Assembly (NCBI GenBank): GCA_029339505.1
Contig: JAQISU010000123.1
Span: 2,013,001 to 2,077,000 of the forward strand
DNA from: Unio delphinus
Taxonomy: Eukaryota > Mollusca > Bivalvia > Unionida > Unionidae
Length of the DNA stretch: 64,000 nt
Direction of reading: 5' to 3'
Under the pieces are notes generated by a model, which saw only the letters and a program-made list of their open reading frames with translations, made no database searches and was not told the DNA's origin. Made by a program: the position numbers and the translations under genes. Position 1 is the first letter of the stretch. Every line of letters starts with the position of its first letter. Of this stretch, positions 11,393-23,639 are shown piece after piece.

Positions 11393-13285
11393 ATGGCATC
11401 CTTTACTGTCATCTTAAATTGTATCATCTTTTGCTGTCATCTTACATTTGGCATCTATTGCTGTCATCTTACCTTTTGTCATATTTTGCTGTCATCTTAC
11501 CTTGTGTCATCTTTTGCTGTCATCTAACATTTGGCATCCTTTGCTGTCATCTTACATTGTGTCATTTTTTGCTGTCATCTTACCTTGTGTCATCTGTTGC
11601 TGTCATCTTCTGCTATCATCTTACCTTGTGTCATCTTTTGCTGTCATCTTACCTTGTGTTATCTTTTGCTGTCATCTAACATTTGGCATCCTTTGCTGTC
11701 ATCTTACATTGTGTCATTTTTTGCTGTCATCTTACCTTGTGTCATCTGTTGCTGTCATCTTCTGCTATCATCTTACCTTGTGTCATTTTTTGCTGTCATC
11801 TTACCTTGTGTCATCTGTTGCTGTCATCTTCTGCTATCATCTTACCTTGTGTCATCTTTTGCTGTCATCTTACCTTGTGTCATCTGTTGCTGTCATCTTC
11901 TGCTATCATCTTACCTTGTGTCATCTTTTGCTGTCATCTTACATTGTGTCATTTTTTGCTGTCATCTTACCTTGTGTCATCTGTTGCTGTCATCTTCTGC
12001 TATCATCTTACCTTGTGTCATCTTTTGCTGTCATCTTACATTGTGTCATTTTTTGCTGTCATCTTACCTTGTGTCATCTGTTGCTGTCATCTTCTGCTAT
12101 CATCTTACCTTGTGTCATCTTTTGCTGTCATCTTACCTTGTGTCATCTTTTGCTGTCATCTTACCTTGTGTCATCTTTTGCTGTCATCTTACCTTGTGTC
12201 ATCTTTTGCTGTCATCTTACCTTGTGTCATCTGTTGCTGTCATCTTCTGCTATCATCTTACCTTGTGTCATCTTTTGCTGTCATCTTACCTTGTGTCATC
12301 TTTTGCTGTCATCTTACCTTGTGTCATCTTTTGCTGTCATCTTACCTTGTGTTATCTTTTGCTGTCATCTAACATTTGGCATCCTTTGCTGTCATCTTAC
12401 ATTGTGTCATTTTTTGCTGTCATCTTACCTTGTGTCATCTTCTGCTATCATCTTACCTTGTGTCATCTTTTGCTGTCATCTTACCTTGTGTCATCTTTTG
12501 CTGTCATCTTCTGCTATCATCTTACCTTGTGTCATCTTTTGCTGTCATCTTACATTGTGTCATCTGTTGCTGTCATCTTCTGCTATCATCTTACCTTGTG
12601 TCATCTTTTGCTGTCATCTTACCTTGTGTCATCTTTTGCTGTCATCTTACCTTGTGTCATCTTTTGCTGTCATCTTACCTTGTGTCATCTTTTGCTGTCA
12701 TCTTACCTTGTGTCATCTGTTGCTGTCATCTTCTGCTATCATCTTACCTTGTGTCATCTTTTGCTGTCATCTTACCTTGTGTCATCTTTTGCTGTCATCT
12801 TACCTTGTGTCATCTTTTGCTGTCATCTTACCTTGTGTTATCTTTTGCTGTCATCTAACATTTGGCATCCTTTGCTGTCATCTTACATTGTGTCATTTTT
12901 TGCTGTCATCTTACCTTGTGTCATCTTCTGCTATCATCTTACCTTGTGTCATCTTTTGCTGTCATCTTACCTTGTGTCATCTTTTGCTGTCATCTTACCT
13001 TGTGTTATCTTTTGCTGTCATCTTACCTTGTGTCATCTTTTGCTGTCATCTTACCTTGTGTCATCTTTTGCTGTCATCTTACCTTGTGTTATCTTTTGCT
13101 GTCATCTTACCTTGTGTCATCTTTTGCTGTCATCTTACCTTGTGTCATCTTTTGCTGTCATCTTACCTTGTGTCATCTTTTGCTGTCATCTTACCTTGTG
13201 TCATCTTTTGCTGTCATCTTACCTTGTGTCATCTGTTGCTGTCATCTTACCTTGTGTCATCTTTTGCTGTCATCCTACCTTGTAT
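11393..13285. repeat. Minisatellite, 28-bp unit, about 1.9 kb
   Basis: The dominant unit is TCATCTTTTGCTGTCATCTT plus ACCTTGTG. Variants include ATCTGTTGCTGTCATCTTCT-type longer units and blocks beginning AACATTTGGCATCC (near 11527, 11680, 12370 and 12857), indicating higher-order amplification. Because 28 is not a multiple of 3 and the unit lacks stops in plus-strand frames, all three frames stay open and give Leu/Cys/Val-rich reading frames of up to about 616 codons. These are not gene evidence. The array ends in TTGTATGTGAAATT. Confidence 0.97.
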
Positions 13286-13402
13286 GTGAAATTGATTTTT
13301 TCTGGGTTTTTCCTAGTTCTTCCTCGACCATTAATACTGGCCATCATATGTAGCCTATATTGTGCTGAAAAATTTTACTAACCCGATAACAACAACAAAA
13401 AT
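13286..13402 (+). mobile_element. SINE-1 3' fragment between two blocks of the 28-bp array
   Basis: It begins TTTTTTCTGGGTTTTTCC and continues through CCATTAATACTGGCC and TAGCCTATATTGTGCTGAAA to an (AAC)n tail. There is no tRNA head. It is followed by ATGGTATCCTTTGCTGTCAT, mirroring the junction at the first SINE. Confidence 0.8.
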
Positions 13403-13620
13403 ATGGTATCCTTTGCTGTCATCTTACATTGTGTCATCTTTTGCTGTCATCTTACCTTGTGTCATCTTTTGCTATCGTCTTACACTGTCATCTTTTGCTA
13501 TCATCTTAGGTTGTGTCATCTTTTGCTATCATCTTACATTGTCATCTTTTGCTGTCATCTTTTGCTATCGTCTTACCTCGTGTCATCTTTTCTGTCATCT
13601 TACATTGTATGTGAAATTTA
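13403..13620. repeat. Second block of the 28-bp minisatellite, duplicated with the SINE tail
   Basis: The unit is as in the main array, with TCGTCTTAC and TTGCTATC variants. The block ends TTGTATGTGAAATT, the same terminal sequence as the main array near 13271-13285. Flanks on both sides are therefore shared, which indicates a segmental tandem duplication. Confidence 0.9.
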
Positions 13621-14084
13621 CACAAGATCAGGTTTTCAGTTTCTCGAATTCTGGATGTGTAGAAACATTCTCCTAGACAGCAGATAGGTTACAGAGTAAG
13701 CCGCTTTGTTTATGCCATGAAAGATTGTCCACTATATTTACCTGACTCCCCCATCAGTTTGTACCCTATGTTTGCAAGTTTAAAAAAGTGCCAAAGATAT
13801 AAAAAGTACACAGACTTTATTGATTTCATTTGTTATTATATTTTGTAATATGATTGTCACCAGGGGGTCCCAAATATTCATCTAGTTTGTGTTTTTAAAA
13901 AAAGTAGCGGTTTTTAGTGCCTGGTTACAGTTGGTTTTTGAAGAGTCCATTTTCCATGAAGAGGTGCAGGTAACACTGTCAATATTTCAGAAAAATTCTA
14001 CTGGGTCAACGTTGATTCTTATGATAGATTACCCAGGTACGTCTGTCAGATGGAAATTGTATTAAATGTGTACAAACCAGAAGT
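13621..14084. other. Intron, no feature recognised
   Basis: AT-rich sequence without a repeat, RNA gene or credible reading frame. Confidence 0.5.
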
Positions 14085-14346
14085 GGGGCCCCGAGTGGCT
14101 GAGTGGTCTAAAGTTCTTTCTGTTACGGATCACTGCCATCTCACCTCTGTCTGTGTGGGTTCGAGTCTAAGATTCAGCTCATGTATTTATGTGAGAAAGC
14201 TTGCCAGTAGCTTCTTGTGGGTCTGTGGTTTTTTCGTTGTTTTCCCGGGCTCTTTTTCCACCATTAATACTGGCCGCCATATATAGCCAATAGTGTGCTG
14301 AAAGATGGTGTTAAGCGCTACAGCAGCAGCAACAGCAGCAGCAGCA
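14085..14346 (+). mobile_element. SINE-1, full length, with CAG-rich tail
   Basis: GGGGCCCCGAGTGGCTGAGT opens the tRNA-like head, with box B GGGTTCGAGTC. The body is complete. The 3' tail is (CAG)n/(CAA)n-like (ACAGCAGCAGCAACAGCAGC) where other copies have (AAC)n. No clear target duplication is visible. Confidence 0.9.
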
Positions 14347-15273
14347 ATCCAAACGTCCACATTTTTTATTTAAAAAAATCACAATAGCCTATAAATATCA
14401 CTGCCTAATGCATTTGATAGAAGTCCAAGAATTCATCCTCATTTTCTGATAAATGTTTGGAAATCCTCCATTATTGTCAAGTATATCGTTGTGGTTTAGT
14501 TATCATAAATATCATCCAACTCCCTTTCCTTGGCCTTGATGTCATTTGCAGACTGAGACTGAGCTAAAGCGTTGTAAGTAACACTTTCATCTTTCAATTT
14601 GTGAAATCTATTTATGTTTGCAACTGAATGCATCTCATCTCATCTCTCAAAATCAAATAATAGTCCCTATTTGTCACTTGCCACTGTACCACACTTGTGG
14701 CACAGAGTTGTCATGTGAGAAAACGAGCCATGATTCAGAACTCTGCTTGAAAAAGTACCTTTATTTGCAGCTCAATCAAAAGGAGTGTTAGCTTGAAACA
14801 AAGTTAGTGCTTACAAGCACTGGCATAAAAATTGTATACAGTCAATGGATACTCATTTTGTTCCCAGGTTATTATCTACCGGTGGGTGCCCAAGTACCCG
14901 ATACCTGTTGGCATCTTTAGATGAAGGTCCTAGTACCACATTTACGGAAGGTCAACCCAATACTTCATTTGTAAACTTTTAACTTTTTCTCAAGTCATTG
15001 ATCTAAAAAATATAAATGACAGGCAGTTTAAGTTAAATGTGTATATGTTCAGAACAATGTAGCTTCCAAAGATGTAGAAATTTAGAAAATTCTGAACTTA
15101 TTGAAGATGGAGACTTACAACACTCTTGTTGTATGAAAATTAAGACTCTATGATGCAAATAGGAACACTTTTAACAAAGAAACTCCCATTTACCATGCAA
15201 ACAATGGTATAATGGACACCCTGGTAATAGTAGGGTTGGTTGTTATAAATAGAAGAGTGAAAACACTAAGTTT

Positions 15274-15274
<1 letters not shown>
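14347..15274. other. Intron, no feature recognised
   Basis: No repeats with internal periodicity and no coding signal. The only reading frames are short and AT-driven. Confidence 0.5.
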
Positions 15275-15321
<47 letters not shown>

Positions 15322-15385
15322 TCTGAGGACTTTGTATAGCACCTAATCATTAGAAGCTCTAAGCATTTTACAACATCTATAATGA
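15275..15385 (-). mobile_element. LINE 3' end with (ATT)n tail, minus strand
   Basis: A (TAA)n run (15275-15321) is followed by TTCTGAGGACTTTGTATAGC and ACCTAATCATTAGAAGCTCT. On the minus strand this is a GTGCTATACAAAGTCC end followed by (ATT)n, the type of 3' terminus seen in CR1/L2-group LINEs. It is homologous to the 3' end of the longer copy at 16563. Only the terminal segment remains. Confidence 0.65.
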
Positions 15386-16562
15386 TATGACTACACTGCA
15401 GAAAAACAAAAAACAAAACCATGAAATTGGAAAACATAAAAACATGCTGAAAACATATAATTAATTTAATTTTTAAAACTGGTAGTGTTATAAAAAGTTG
15501 TTGGAGTAGGCAGTAGATAGAATATTTGAAAGTGAGCCTATTTCTTAATTTCAATACATGTATATCTTTTTTATTTAAGTACATGTACTTAATTACAAAC
15601 TATTGATCCAGAGTAAGCTTAGTAAAAATCTGTTTACATGTTGTACATTGTACCTGTGATTAAAGTGAACAGTGCTAAGCATATTTTATTGGTGCATTAT
15701 GGGATGGCAGATCTTGCAATGTGTTATAAGTTGTACTTCTACTTTGAAGAAACAATGCCAACTCTGATTTACTTGTGCATACAGGGATGGGAATTCTGGT
15801 TCTATGTTGAACATTATGCTTCAGATTTGAATTGAACAATGTCGACTCAGATTTACATGTGTATTTCGGGATGCATTTATTATATTATACAATACTGTTA
15901 CTATACAAATAATATCTTTTCCCTTAGCTGCTAGTGCATTCCTAAATGGAACAACAACATAACTACACCTCTTAGATAAATTATTGCGCTGTAAATTACT
16001 AGCAGAAAAACATTGATTTTCCTTAATTAGAGAAATTGACAACTTAAATTACACAGATGAATTAATGGACTTCAAGTCTTGTTGTAAGTACATAACTTGC
16101 TGACGAGTGATTCATTGAGATAGACCTGAATGTTACATATATTTTAAGACAGATTAATTCATTTTTACAACTCATATTAGAATAATAATTGAAAGTCCTA
16201 TAATACGTCCTTTTTTTATATACAAACAACCAAATCCATACACATTCATGCCAGTGAAATATTATATGACAATCTTCAGTTCATCAGGCAAATAACATTC
16301 AAGACGGTGAATGCATGAATAACTTCTAAACTCAAGGAAAATTGAAGGACAAAATTAAAGTTATTAAATTCAACAAATAATTACAAATTACTTCATTGAA
16401 CTTATATTAAGACAATACCTTTTTGCCTTTCCAAGACTCTCTTTATCTAACCAGCCAAATCCCACCCCCCAGCAATTGAAGTCAGAATAATTCATTCTAA
16501 TCCACCATTAAAAGTAATTAGTGTCTGGAAAAAAATCATTTTATGACGCCTAATAACACCTA
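15386..16562. other. Intron, no feature recognised
   Basis: AT-rich sequence between two LINE remnants. Short minus- and plus-strand frames show no family features. Confidence 0.5.
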
Positions 16563-17165
16563 TCAATAATAATAATAAAAATAATAATGAGGACATTGTA
16601 TAGTGCCTAATCGTTTGAAGCTCTATGCATTATTAGATCTTTAAACTTATTCTTGCAATCGAAAAAGGTGAGTTTTAAGAGCACTTTTGAAAGTAATCAC
16701 TGTGTCTTTATGTCTAATTTCCATGGGCAATTCGTTCCACATTGCTGGGCCCTGGTATGCATAAGAACATTGTCCAAATGACTTTGTTTTAATAGTAGGA
16801 AAAATGAGGGTATGATTGTCAGAAGAAAAGCGTAAGTATCCTACTGGTGTGTACACATGGGTGAGGCCAGATAGGTATGTTGGACTGGAGTCCGTCAGCA
16901 AAACGTTGCACAGAAAAGAAATTTTTTTGGTTGATTTTGGATTGAATCATGATAGCTAGTGAAGGGTATAGAGCAGTGGGGAGGTGTGCTCTGATCGTGG
17001 TACTCTAAGGGTGATCCGAGCAGCTTTGTTTTGAACATTTTGAAGTTTCTAGAGTTGATATTGAGATGAACCAGACAGAATTGAGTTACAATAGTCCAGC
17101 CTTGGAAGTACTAATGAACACATAAGCGTTTTATGACATCAGCTGAAAGATATTTGTGAAATTCC
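16563..17165 (-). mobile_element. CR1/L2-group LINE fragment, reverse-transcriptase C-terminus, decayed
   Basis: On the minus strand, VLPRLDYCNSILSG is encoded near 17065-17110, the familiar RLDYCNS..SG motif at the reverse-transcriptase C-terminus of CR1/L2/Rex-group LINEs. LQNVQNKAARI-like coding follows after breaks. From 16901 to 16647 an open stretch encodes YAYQGPAMWNELPMEIRHKD and then TFKSALKTHLFRLQ, the typical ...G..WN.LP..IR....TFK..LKTHLF end of such proteins. The 3' end reads GCACTATACAATGTCC into an (ATT)n tail at 16563-16590. Frameshifts and stops make it a pseudogene, 5'-truncated as usual for LINEs. Confidence 0.85.
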
Positions 17166-18064
17166 CAAATGGAACAAATTGCCTCTAATTGTATCTACTT
17201 TGTCATCTTCCTCTACTTGACCCGGCATTAACATCTCTGTCAAACCATTATCCGAGCAGGTCCTAATTAAAATTTAATCCTGCCTCAAAATGAAGCATAT
17301 TCCATCCATCACAGGCAGCAGTTTATTATGACCCTAGCCTAAAAATCGAAATTAACATCTCACACTGACCATAACAATATATGTTATGAGAGCATCTAGA
17401 AAATATTTGCACTCTTATAATGTGTACACATTTTTTTCCCTGGTTTATTTGGCTATGTATATAGTAAATGACCAATATTTGTTAACTGTATCATCACCAA
17501 CATTATCAATATAAGGGTTTTGATAATGACAACAAAAATAACATCAAAAAATAGCAAACTTGGTCAGAGATATATCATACAACAATCATCATTTAGAAGA
17601 CATTAAACTTTCAGCAATAGGTTTTCTAGTGTTTTATATTTTGATTACAGGTAGCGTCCTAACCAGCTTTTATTGATTTTAAGATTAGAGTATTCAATGT
17701 TTACAATGCAGACATATTTGTTATTATATTGTTGCATTGACTTAAGTGTTTGATTTAAACTAGCTACTTCAGAAGGTAATGAGAGGCATGTGTTATAAAA
17801 CATATATCTATGAGCAATATATAGTATGAGAAATATAAGCTTATAGGTTTAAGGAGAATCTTGATCTAAAGTATTTTACATTTTATTTGATTTATTTGGT
17901 ATAAAGTATATAACAAGTTTAAAAGGATAGCATGTTTTTAATCAGTGAAGTAAAAAGAAAATTTATTATCAAAATTGTGCTCTGAGTTTGTGGCTTATTT
18001 TGAAGTAAAATATATCTTTTATTAATTGACTAAGTATTGATATCTCTACAGTTAAGCATCCCCT
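17166..18064. other. Intron, no feature recognised
   Basis: AT-rich with no coding or repeat signal seen. The first 100 bp could still be LINE-derived. Confidence 0.45.
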
Positions 18065-18310
18065 AAGACAGTGCTGTCCATCCTTTTTGACACCATGGGC
18101 CACTGAAAAAGTTTTCTTGAAGCTGAGGGCAGCAGCAGAAAACTTTAAAGCAGCAACGACTATACAAATTATTCACAAATGGTTAAGAAGATATGCTATG
18201 AAAGTAAGCCATTGACTTTTATTTACATAAATGCTCAAAAAAATTGCTCAAGCTCTGGTGAGGCATTTAAAATCAGCCTATGGACTTAAGGTTGGACTGC
18301 ACTTCCTTAA
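18065..18310 (+). mobile_element. Possible hAT-type terminal remnant
   Basis: ACAGTGCTGTCCATCC followed by TTTTTGACACCATGGGCCAC resembles hAT-family ends of the CAG.G.TGTCCAA..TTT..CC.CGGGCC type. I could not find the opposite terminus or an 8-bp duplication. Confidence 0.35.
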
Positions 18311-19034
18311 GATCACCTGTGGATATAGTAGGTACCTTTAGGCAGTATAAAGAACATTCTATACATATCTATACTGCATGTAGCATTGCACAAACAAGGT
18401 GGGGATAGGTCTAATATGCGTTTGGATATTAACATTAGACACAAAATGTGTTTTTTTCTTCTTCTGCACCATACCCTGTGATCATGTGATAAAGTTTTGC
18501 ATGGAATCATGTTTATTTATGCAAAGCAGATACTTTAAAACTTGCATTATGGGCCTCATTATAATTTTAGCATGTGTAAGGTGAGAAAAATGAGGAAATA
18601 TTAAAATTACATTTCACTCTCATAATCAGCCAAATTCATGCTCCACATAAATTTTTAAAAAGAGCAACACTTAAAAGCTTTTTTTACATTTTAAAATATA
18701 TTGTTGTGCCTTGCTTGTAATTGAATTTTCATTTAATTGCATCAGATTGACATTTTCATAACCAGAGATGTCAAAGGCAGTTTATGGCAAAAGATGATGA
18801 TGCACCCGAACCCCAAATTTATTGCTGCAGTTTTCATGTCTGAAGGTAATTTTTAACATGATATGATACTCTTAAAATGCAAGCCATTTTCCTAGGTGAT
18901 AATTCTGCAAAACAATGTGAACTAAACAGCATATTGCAAGTCAAAATAGTTGCAATTCAAACCATTTTTTGAGATATTCTTCTTGCCCTGAGCCTTCACA
19001 TCTACTATGCTATGAATGGATAGCTCTTCTTTCT

Positions 19035-19260
19035 AGATGATTATTGGTGGTACACTGTCTACATACTGTAAAATCTTTAGAAGGTGTACATGCCTCACAT
19101 CAATTTCATGAGCAACACAAGCCCCACAAAGTTCTAACAGACATTTTACAGGGGCCAATTTACGAAACTATAACCTGTCACCTTAAGTATTTGGATAAAA
19201 AAAGTTTGTCAAAAGTTGGGTATACATATACATCACAAATTTAGACAATATCAAATAAAA
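19035..19260. repeat. Dispersed repeat, related to 36185-36290
   Basis: TGGTACACTGTCTACATACT, then CATCAATTTCATGAGCAAC, resembles TGGTATTTGACTGTCTACAT, then CATCAATTTCAAGAACAAG at 36192-36272. The two copies share order and spacing with small indels. It also contains CAGGGGCCAATTTACGAAAC, a phrase with a similar copy at 23613. Family unknown. Confidence 0.45.
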
Positions 19261-21019
19261 TTGTATAAAGGCAAAATTCGTATGCTTTTTGTCTTTGTTT
19301 ATCACTATAGCCTCAAGACAGAAACAAAACTTCTTAACAATGCTGTTTAAATGCTGAGAAGTGATTTGGAGTTATAGGTTTTAGAAGTGAATGACAGATA
19401 TGCTATGTTAATTGATGTCTCTGACAAAGCTGAAAAGGTTGTATGAATTGTTCGAGCTAAGGGAAAGAACCATACAGCTAAGTAACTAATTTGCTTTATA
19501 GCATCATATAAAGAAATAGCTTTCACTATTGTCCTGGTGGTGCTCAAAAGCTGTTGTGTGTGATATATAGTCTAGTTAATCAGGAGAGGTCAAAGTTGAA
19601 TCATCCAACATTAGGAAATTGATATACTGATGTGTGGGACTCTGGTAAGCTTACAAAGTTACATATCAAATAAATCCAATGAACCATATATTATCAGTAC
19701 TCCATACAGTTTAACAGAAACTTCTTCTCAAACCACCATATAACTTAAATGATTTCAGGAGTTTACATATCATAGCAAATAGTAGGATAAGGTAAGAACA
19801 AATATTAAAATTCAGTTTAAGATTAAAGCATTAGACTGCTTGGTTTTTAAGTACATGTATGTACCATAAAACATGACTCTTGCATGTCTGAGTCACTCTT
19901 TTGTGTACTTAAATCAGAATGAGTACCAAAATGAGATTCGAGCTATTACTTCTTTCATCATCGAATTTCAAATAAGCAGTGAACTTTACAGTTGAGTGTG
20001 GCAAGCTTAAAGGTTTTATCACATCTACACCAGGTTAGTATTTGAGATAGGTCATTTTGACCTTTGTTCTTAAATTTCTGCCATGTCAGTGTTAAATCTT
20101 CAAAGGGCCCAGACTGTTGAAATAAATGTTTGTCTTAGGAAAAATGTTTTAAAAAAACACTGCCTATTGACCGAGTGGAATTAAGGCATACACCTTGGAA
20201 TGAATGGGCATTTTAAAGTGACCACTTGGTCAAAATGCTTCAGTCAAGAAATTTTCTGAGAGAGAGAAGTTGGCTCCAGAAGAAGCCTAAGAAAGAATAG
20301 CGCTTTCCTCATTAAACAAGGTGAGGGACCAGGTGTCTATCTTGCAAGAAAGACAATGTTTAGTGTGGATGCACAAGTTCTAAAGTTAACAACATTAAGG
20401 AGTTTTCGAAGGGAGAGGGGACTCAACAGTCCAGAGACAGAGTCCAAAAAAAAGAACAAAAATGGAGAAATGACAAGTGAGGTCCAAAAAGAGGAAAGTG
20501 ACAAGTAGAGAATAAAATCTAGGAAGTCTAGGAAGGATGAGACACTCCATAAGGGAAGGCATGAGGAAATAGGAAAGTTTGAACACAGTCAAGGGGAAGT
20601 TGATGCAATCAATCGTGGGCATTGCGCTCTTTTAATCACTCATTTTGATGATGTAATAAATCCAAATTGAACATTGCAAATAAATCCTGTTGATATCATT
20701 TAAGTTGAATTAAAAAAACCACTATTAACTTGTTTGATTAAATTTGTTATTTTTCTTGTCTAAGGGGGCTCATATTGCATTATTTCTTCCCAATAAGCTT
20801 GCCAGTTCTCTGTTGATATTCCATCTTATACTTACACTGGATCATAATATTGAGGGAGGTAATTCACTAGATAACAGCTAAATCGTATAAAATTAACTAC
20901 CTTTCTTACTACGAGGGAGACCATTTTACAATGCCTAATAATTTAATCCCAATATTTTCCCATGCAATTTGAGACCTGCAAAAGAAAAGAAAAAAAAAAA
21001 AAAAGAGTTATACTTATGT
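19261..21019. other. Intron, no feature recognised
   Basis: AT-rich. A poly-A run lies at about 20980-21004. The minus-strand frame at 20395-20622 is Leu/Phe/Pro-rich but has no family features and is probably chance. Confidence 0.45.
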
Positions 21020-21027
21020 ACTTTTAG

Positions 21028-21737
21028 TAGTGATGGGAATCTGTCAGAATTTCATAATCGATAATCAGTTCCCCTTAACCAACTGATCATCGATTATATT
21101 CGGTTACTAAGAGCAATTTTTAATTTTTGTTACACAGTTATATCTTTGATCAAGAGTTCAATATGTTTATAAATGTACAGGAGTAATGTCTTTTAATGAC
21201 ATGTATACTTTAACCTGACAATAATATTACATTGTGTATTACTTTTGTTCTACAACTTTGTTAAATGAACGCAACTTTTTATGGCTGATCAGTCATATGC
21301 AACTGAAATACTGCTACAATCCCCTGAAATTCTTTCATTCACATGTGATCTGTCTATAATTTAAAGTATAGAAGGACATTATTTTCTTGTTTGTCATTGT
21401 TTATAAATGCTACAAAAGATGTTGTAATTTAACTGAATCAAATCAACAAAATGTGTTTAAATTTATTAACTCAACAATTTACCAACTTGACCATATAATA
21501 ATGACTATATGTTCCTAATTATGAATCAGAAGGTTTTTTTATTTGTAGTTGTGAAGGGATTAATAAATTTCAGGTCAACTTTAGTGGGTGGGAGTTTTAC
21601 TAACCTTTGTGCTTTGCATACACCTAAAAAGTAGTCTCCCTTTACACACAATTGATTATGGAGTTCACAATCGATTATCTTATTGGTTTGATCAACCAAC
21701 TGATGATCGATTATAATCATTGATTGGAACAATACTA
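21028..21737. mobile_element. hAT-type MITE, 710 bp, with 8-bp target-site duplication
   Basis: The left end reads TAGTGATGGGAATCTGTCAG and the inward right end TAGTATTGTTCCAATCAATG. Subterminal ATAATCGAT.ATCAGTT motifs occur in inverted orientation at both ends (about 21056-21100 and 21668-21725). ACTTTTAG flanks it exactly at 21020-21027 and 21738-21745, an 8-bp duplication as made by hAT transposases. No transposase coding is present, so it is non-autonomous. It lies in the large intron. Confidence 0.85.
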
Positions 21738-21745
21738 ACTTTTAG

Positions 21746-23639
21746 TATTCAGAGGAAACAGGAGAACTTCAGAGGAGAAACTTGATGTGTATTGTCAACT
21801 GCATAAAAAGTTCTGAACTAATTAGAATGTTTAAATCCAATGAATGTTTTTCCTGTTGAGTATATCCATGAAACAGAAGAAATATACCTTTCCGGTCAGG
21901 TTGTAGAGGCAGAGCATGAATCTGCATGCCAAGAGAAATGATTGATCTGCTTTTTGACAACTTACATTCTAGTTATCAAATGAATTGTTGCTACACTTCT
22001 TTGAGGAAGTAATGTTTTTGGCACAAAGAGAACCCATATGCCAGTCAAGAAGTAACGTAAAAGGAAATTATATGCAAGTTCATTTAGCAAAACTACTGAA
22101 CCATGAACAAGCAATGAACATACATATGGCATAAAACCAAAAGAATATTTAACTCACAGAATGCATTTAGCTCAGCCATTAATTCTAACAGATTCTATCA
22201 TTTAATTGTAAGCTTTTTCTATTTTAATAACTGAAATTTTCAGATATGTACAGCATAACGTTTCTTATTATCGCCCTAGTGTGAGATCTGAATCTCTTAG
22301 TCAGCTTCACAGTGGGGTCATCATGGTAGAAACTAGGATGATATGCTGGCCCAAAATATTGCAATACATGTATTTATCACTATTTGAATTCACCCAACAT
22401 TCACAACAGCTTATTAATAATTATGTTTGAAGTGTATCTGCTCCTCTGGAGTACAGTTGTTTTAAAGTATCCATGTTGACATGCTATGCAATTGTTTCTG
22501 TGTGTCTCTACTGAAATATAAGTAATATTCATTAAAATAGAGGTGCAGACCTTAACATCTACAGAAATAACAAGAAAATACTTTATAGTTTCCATTATTT
22601 TCTCATATCTAGATGACATGTGTTGTGCTCTGCATCATACTGATGTGTCAAAAGTTCTTTGTTGAAACACAGAAAATTATATTCCTGTTTGAATTCTGTA
22701 TAAATGTGCAAAACCGTCTTTGCCCAAAAATTAATTTAGAGCAAGTATTTCCAGAGAAAAATAATCTCTTGGATTCTCAAAACTTAGAAGAAAAATAAAT
22801 TAATTAGCTCAAAACTGGTCATAACATAAAACACTTGGACTTTTCAAGTGTTATGGCAAGAATAAATATTATTTCTCAAAGCGTCAATAACAAATCAAGC
22901 AACAATGCAAAACAGATTCCTGGATGTGGGTCAGTCCTCTAGAAAAGCCTAATTGATAAATTGTATACATGTACATAAGTCAGATATGGCCTTTATTTCG
23001 CTTTATAGATCTGACTCTGAGAGACTGAGAGAATTAAAACAATGTCCAAGAAGTCCTTGTTTGACTATACTTCCAAATTAATGTCTCTTTCCAAGAAAAA
23101 TATAGAGCAAGTTTGTATTTTCAGTGAATAATAAATTACTTAACCCAGATCAAAATCTAAATACAGCAATATAAATGATTTGTGCTCAGATGTTAATACA
23201 TGAATACATATTTTCCCATTAAATAAGATTATTAAGCCCTCTACTTTATGTAGATCATAATTAGCTTTTTTATATATAGAAATTATTATTTAATGGAAAG
23301 TTTCATTATAGAAGATTCTGTTACTAAAATTATAATAGTGAACACAGTAAACATAATGCATTTGACTCAGATAATGATCCTAATATTAAATCTGCTCTAT
23401 GTACCAATTGTTTACAGAAAAAAAAAATCATTGGAATTTTTGTCAGGTTTACGGTGAACTTGATTTTGTACAAGATCAACTACAAAATCAAATTTTACAT
23501 AACCCATAGCAACTAATGGATTATAGAAACAAGCAAACAATGTAAATAAAATGTACATAAGACCAATAATGCCTGAAATACTCGAATCATAGCCTTAAAT
23601 TAAAAAATTAGACAGGGGCCAGTTTGTAAAACTCTGAAC
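21746..23639. other. Intron, no feature recognised
   Basis: AT-rich sequence. No credible exon, RNA gene or tandem repeat was seen on either strand. Confidence 0.45.

Noticed and set aside
11448..13381. Plus-strand reading frames of 613 and 616 codons (Leu/Cys/Val-rich)
   Set aside because: They are frame-shifted readings of the same 28-bp minisatellite. All three frames are open and the composition simply follows the repeat.
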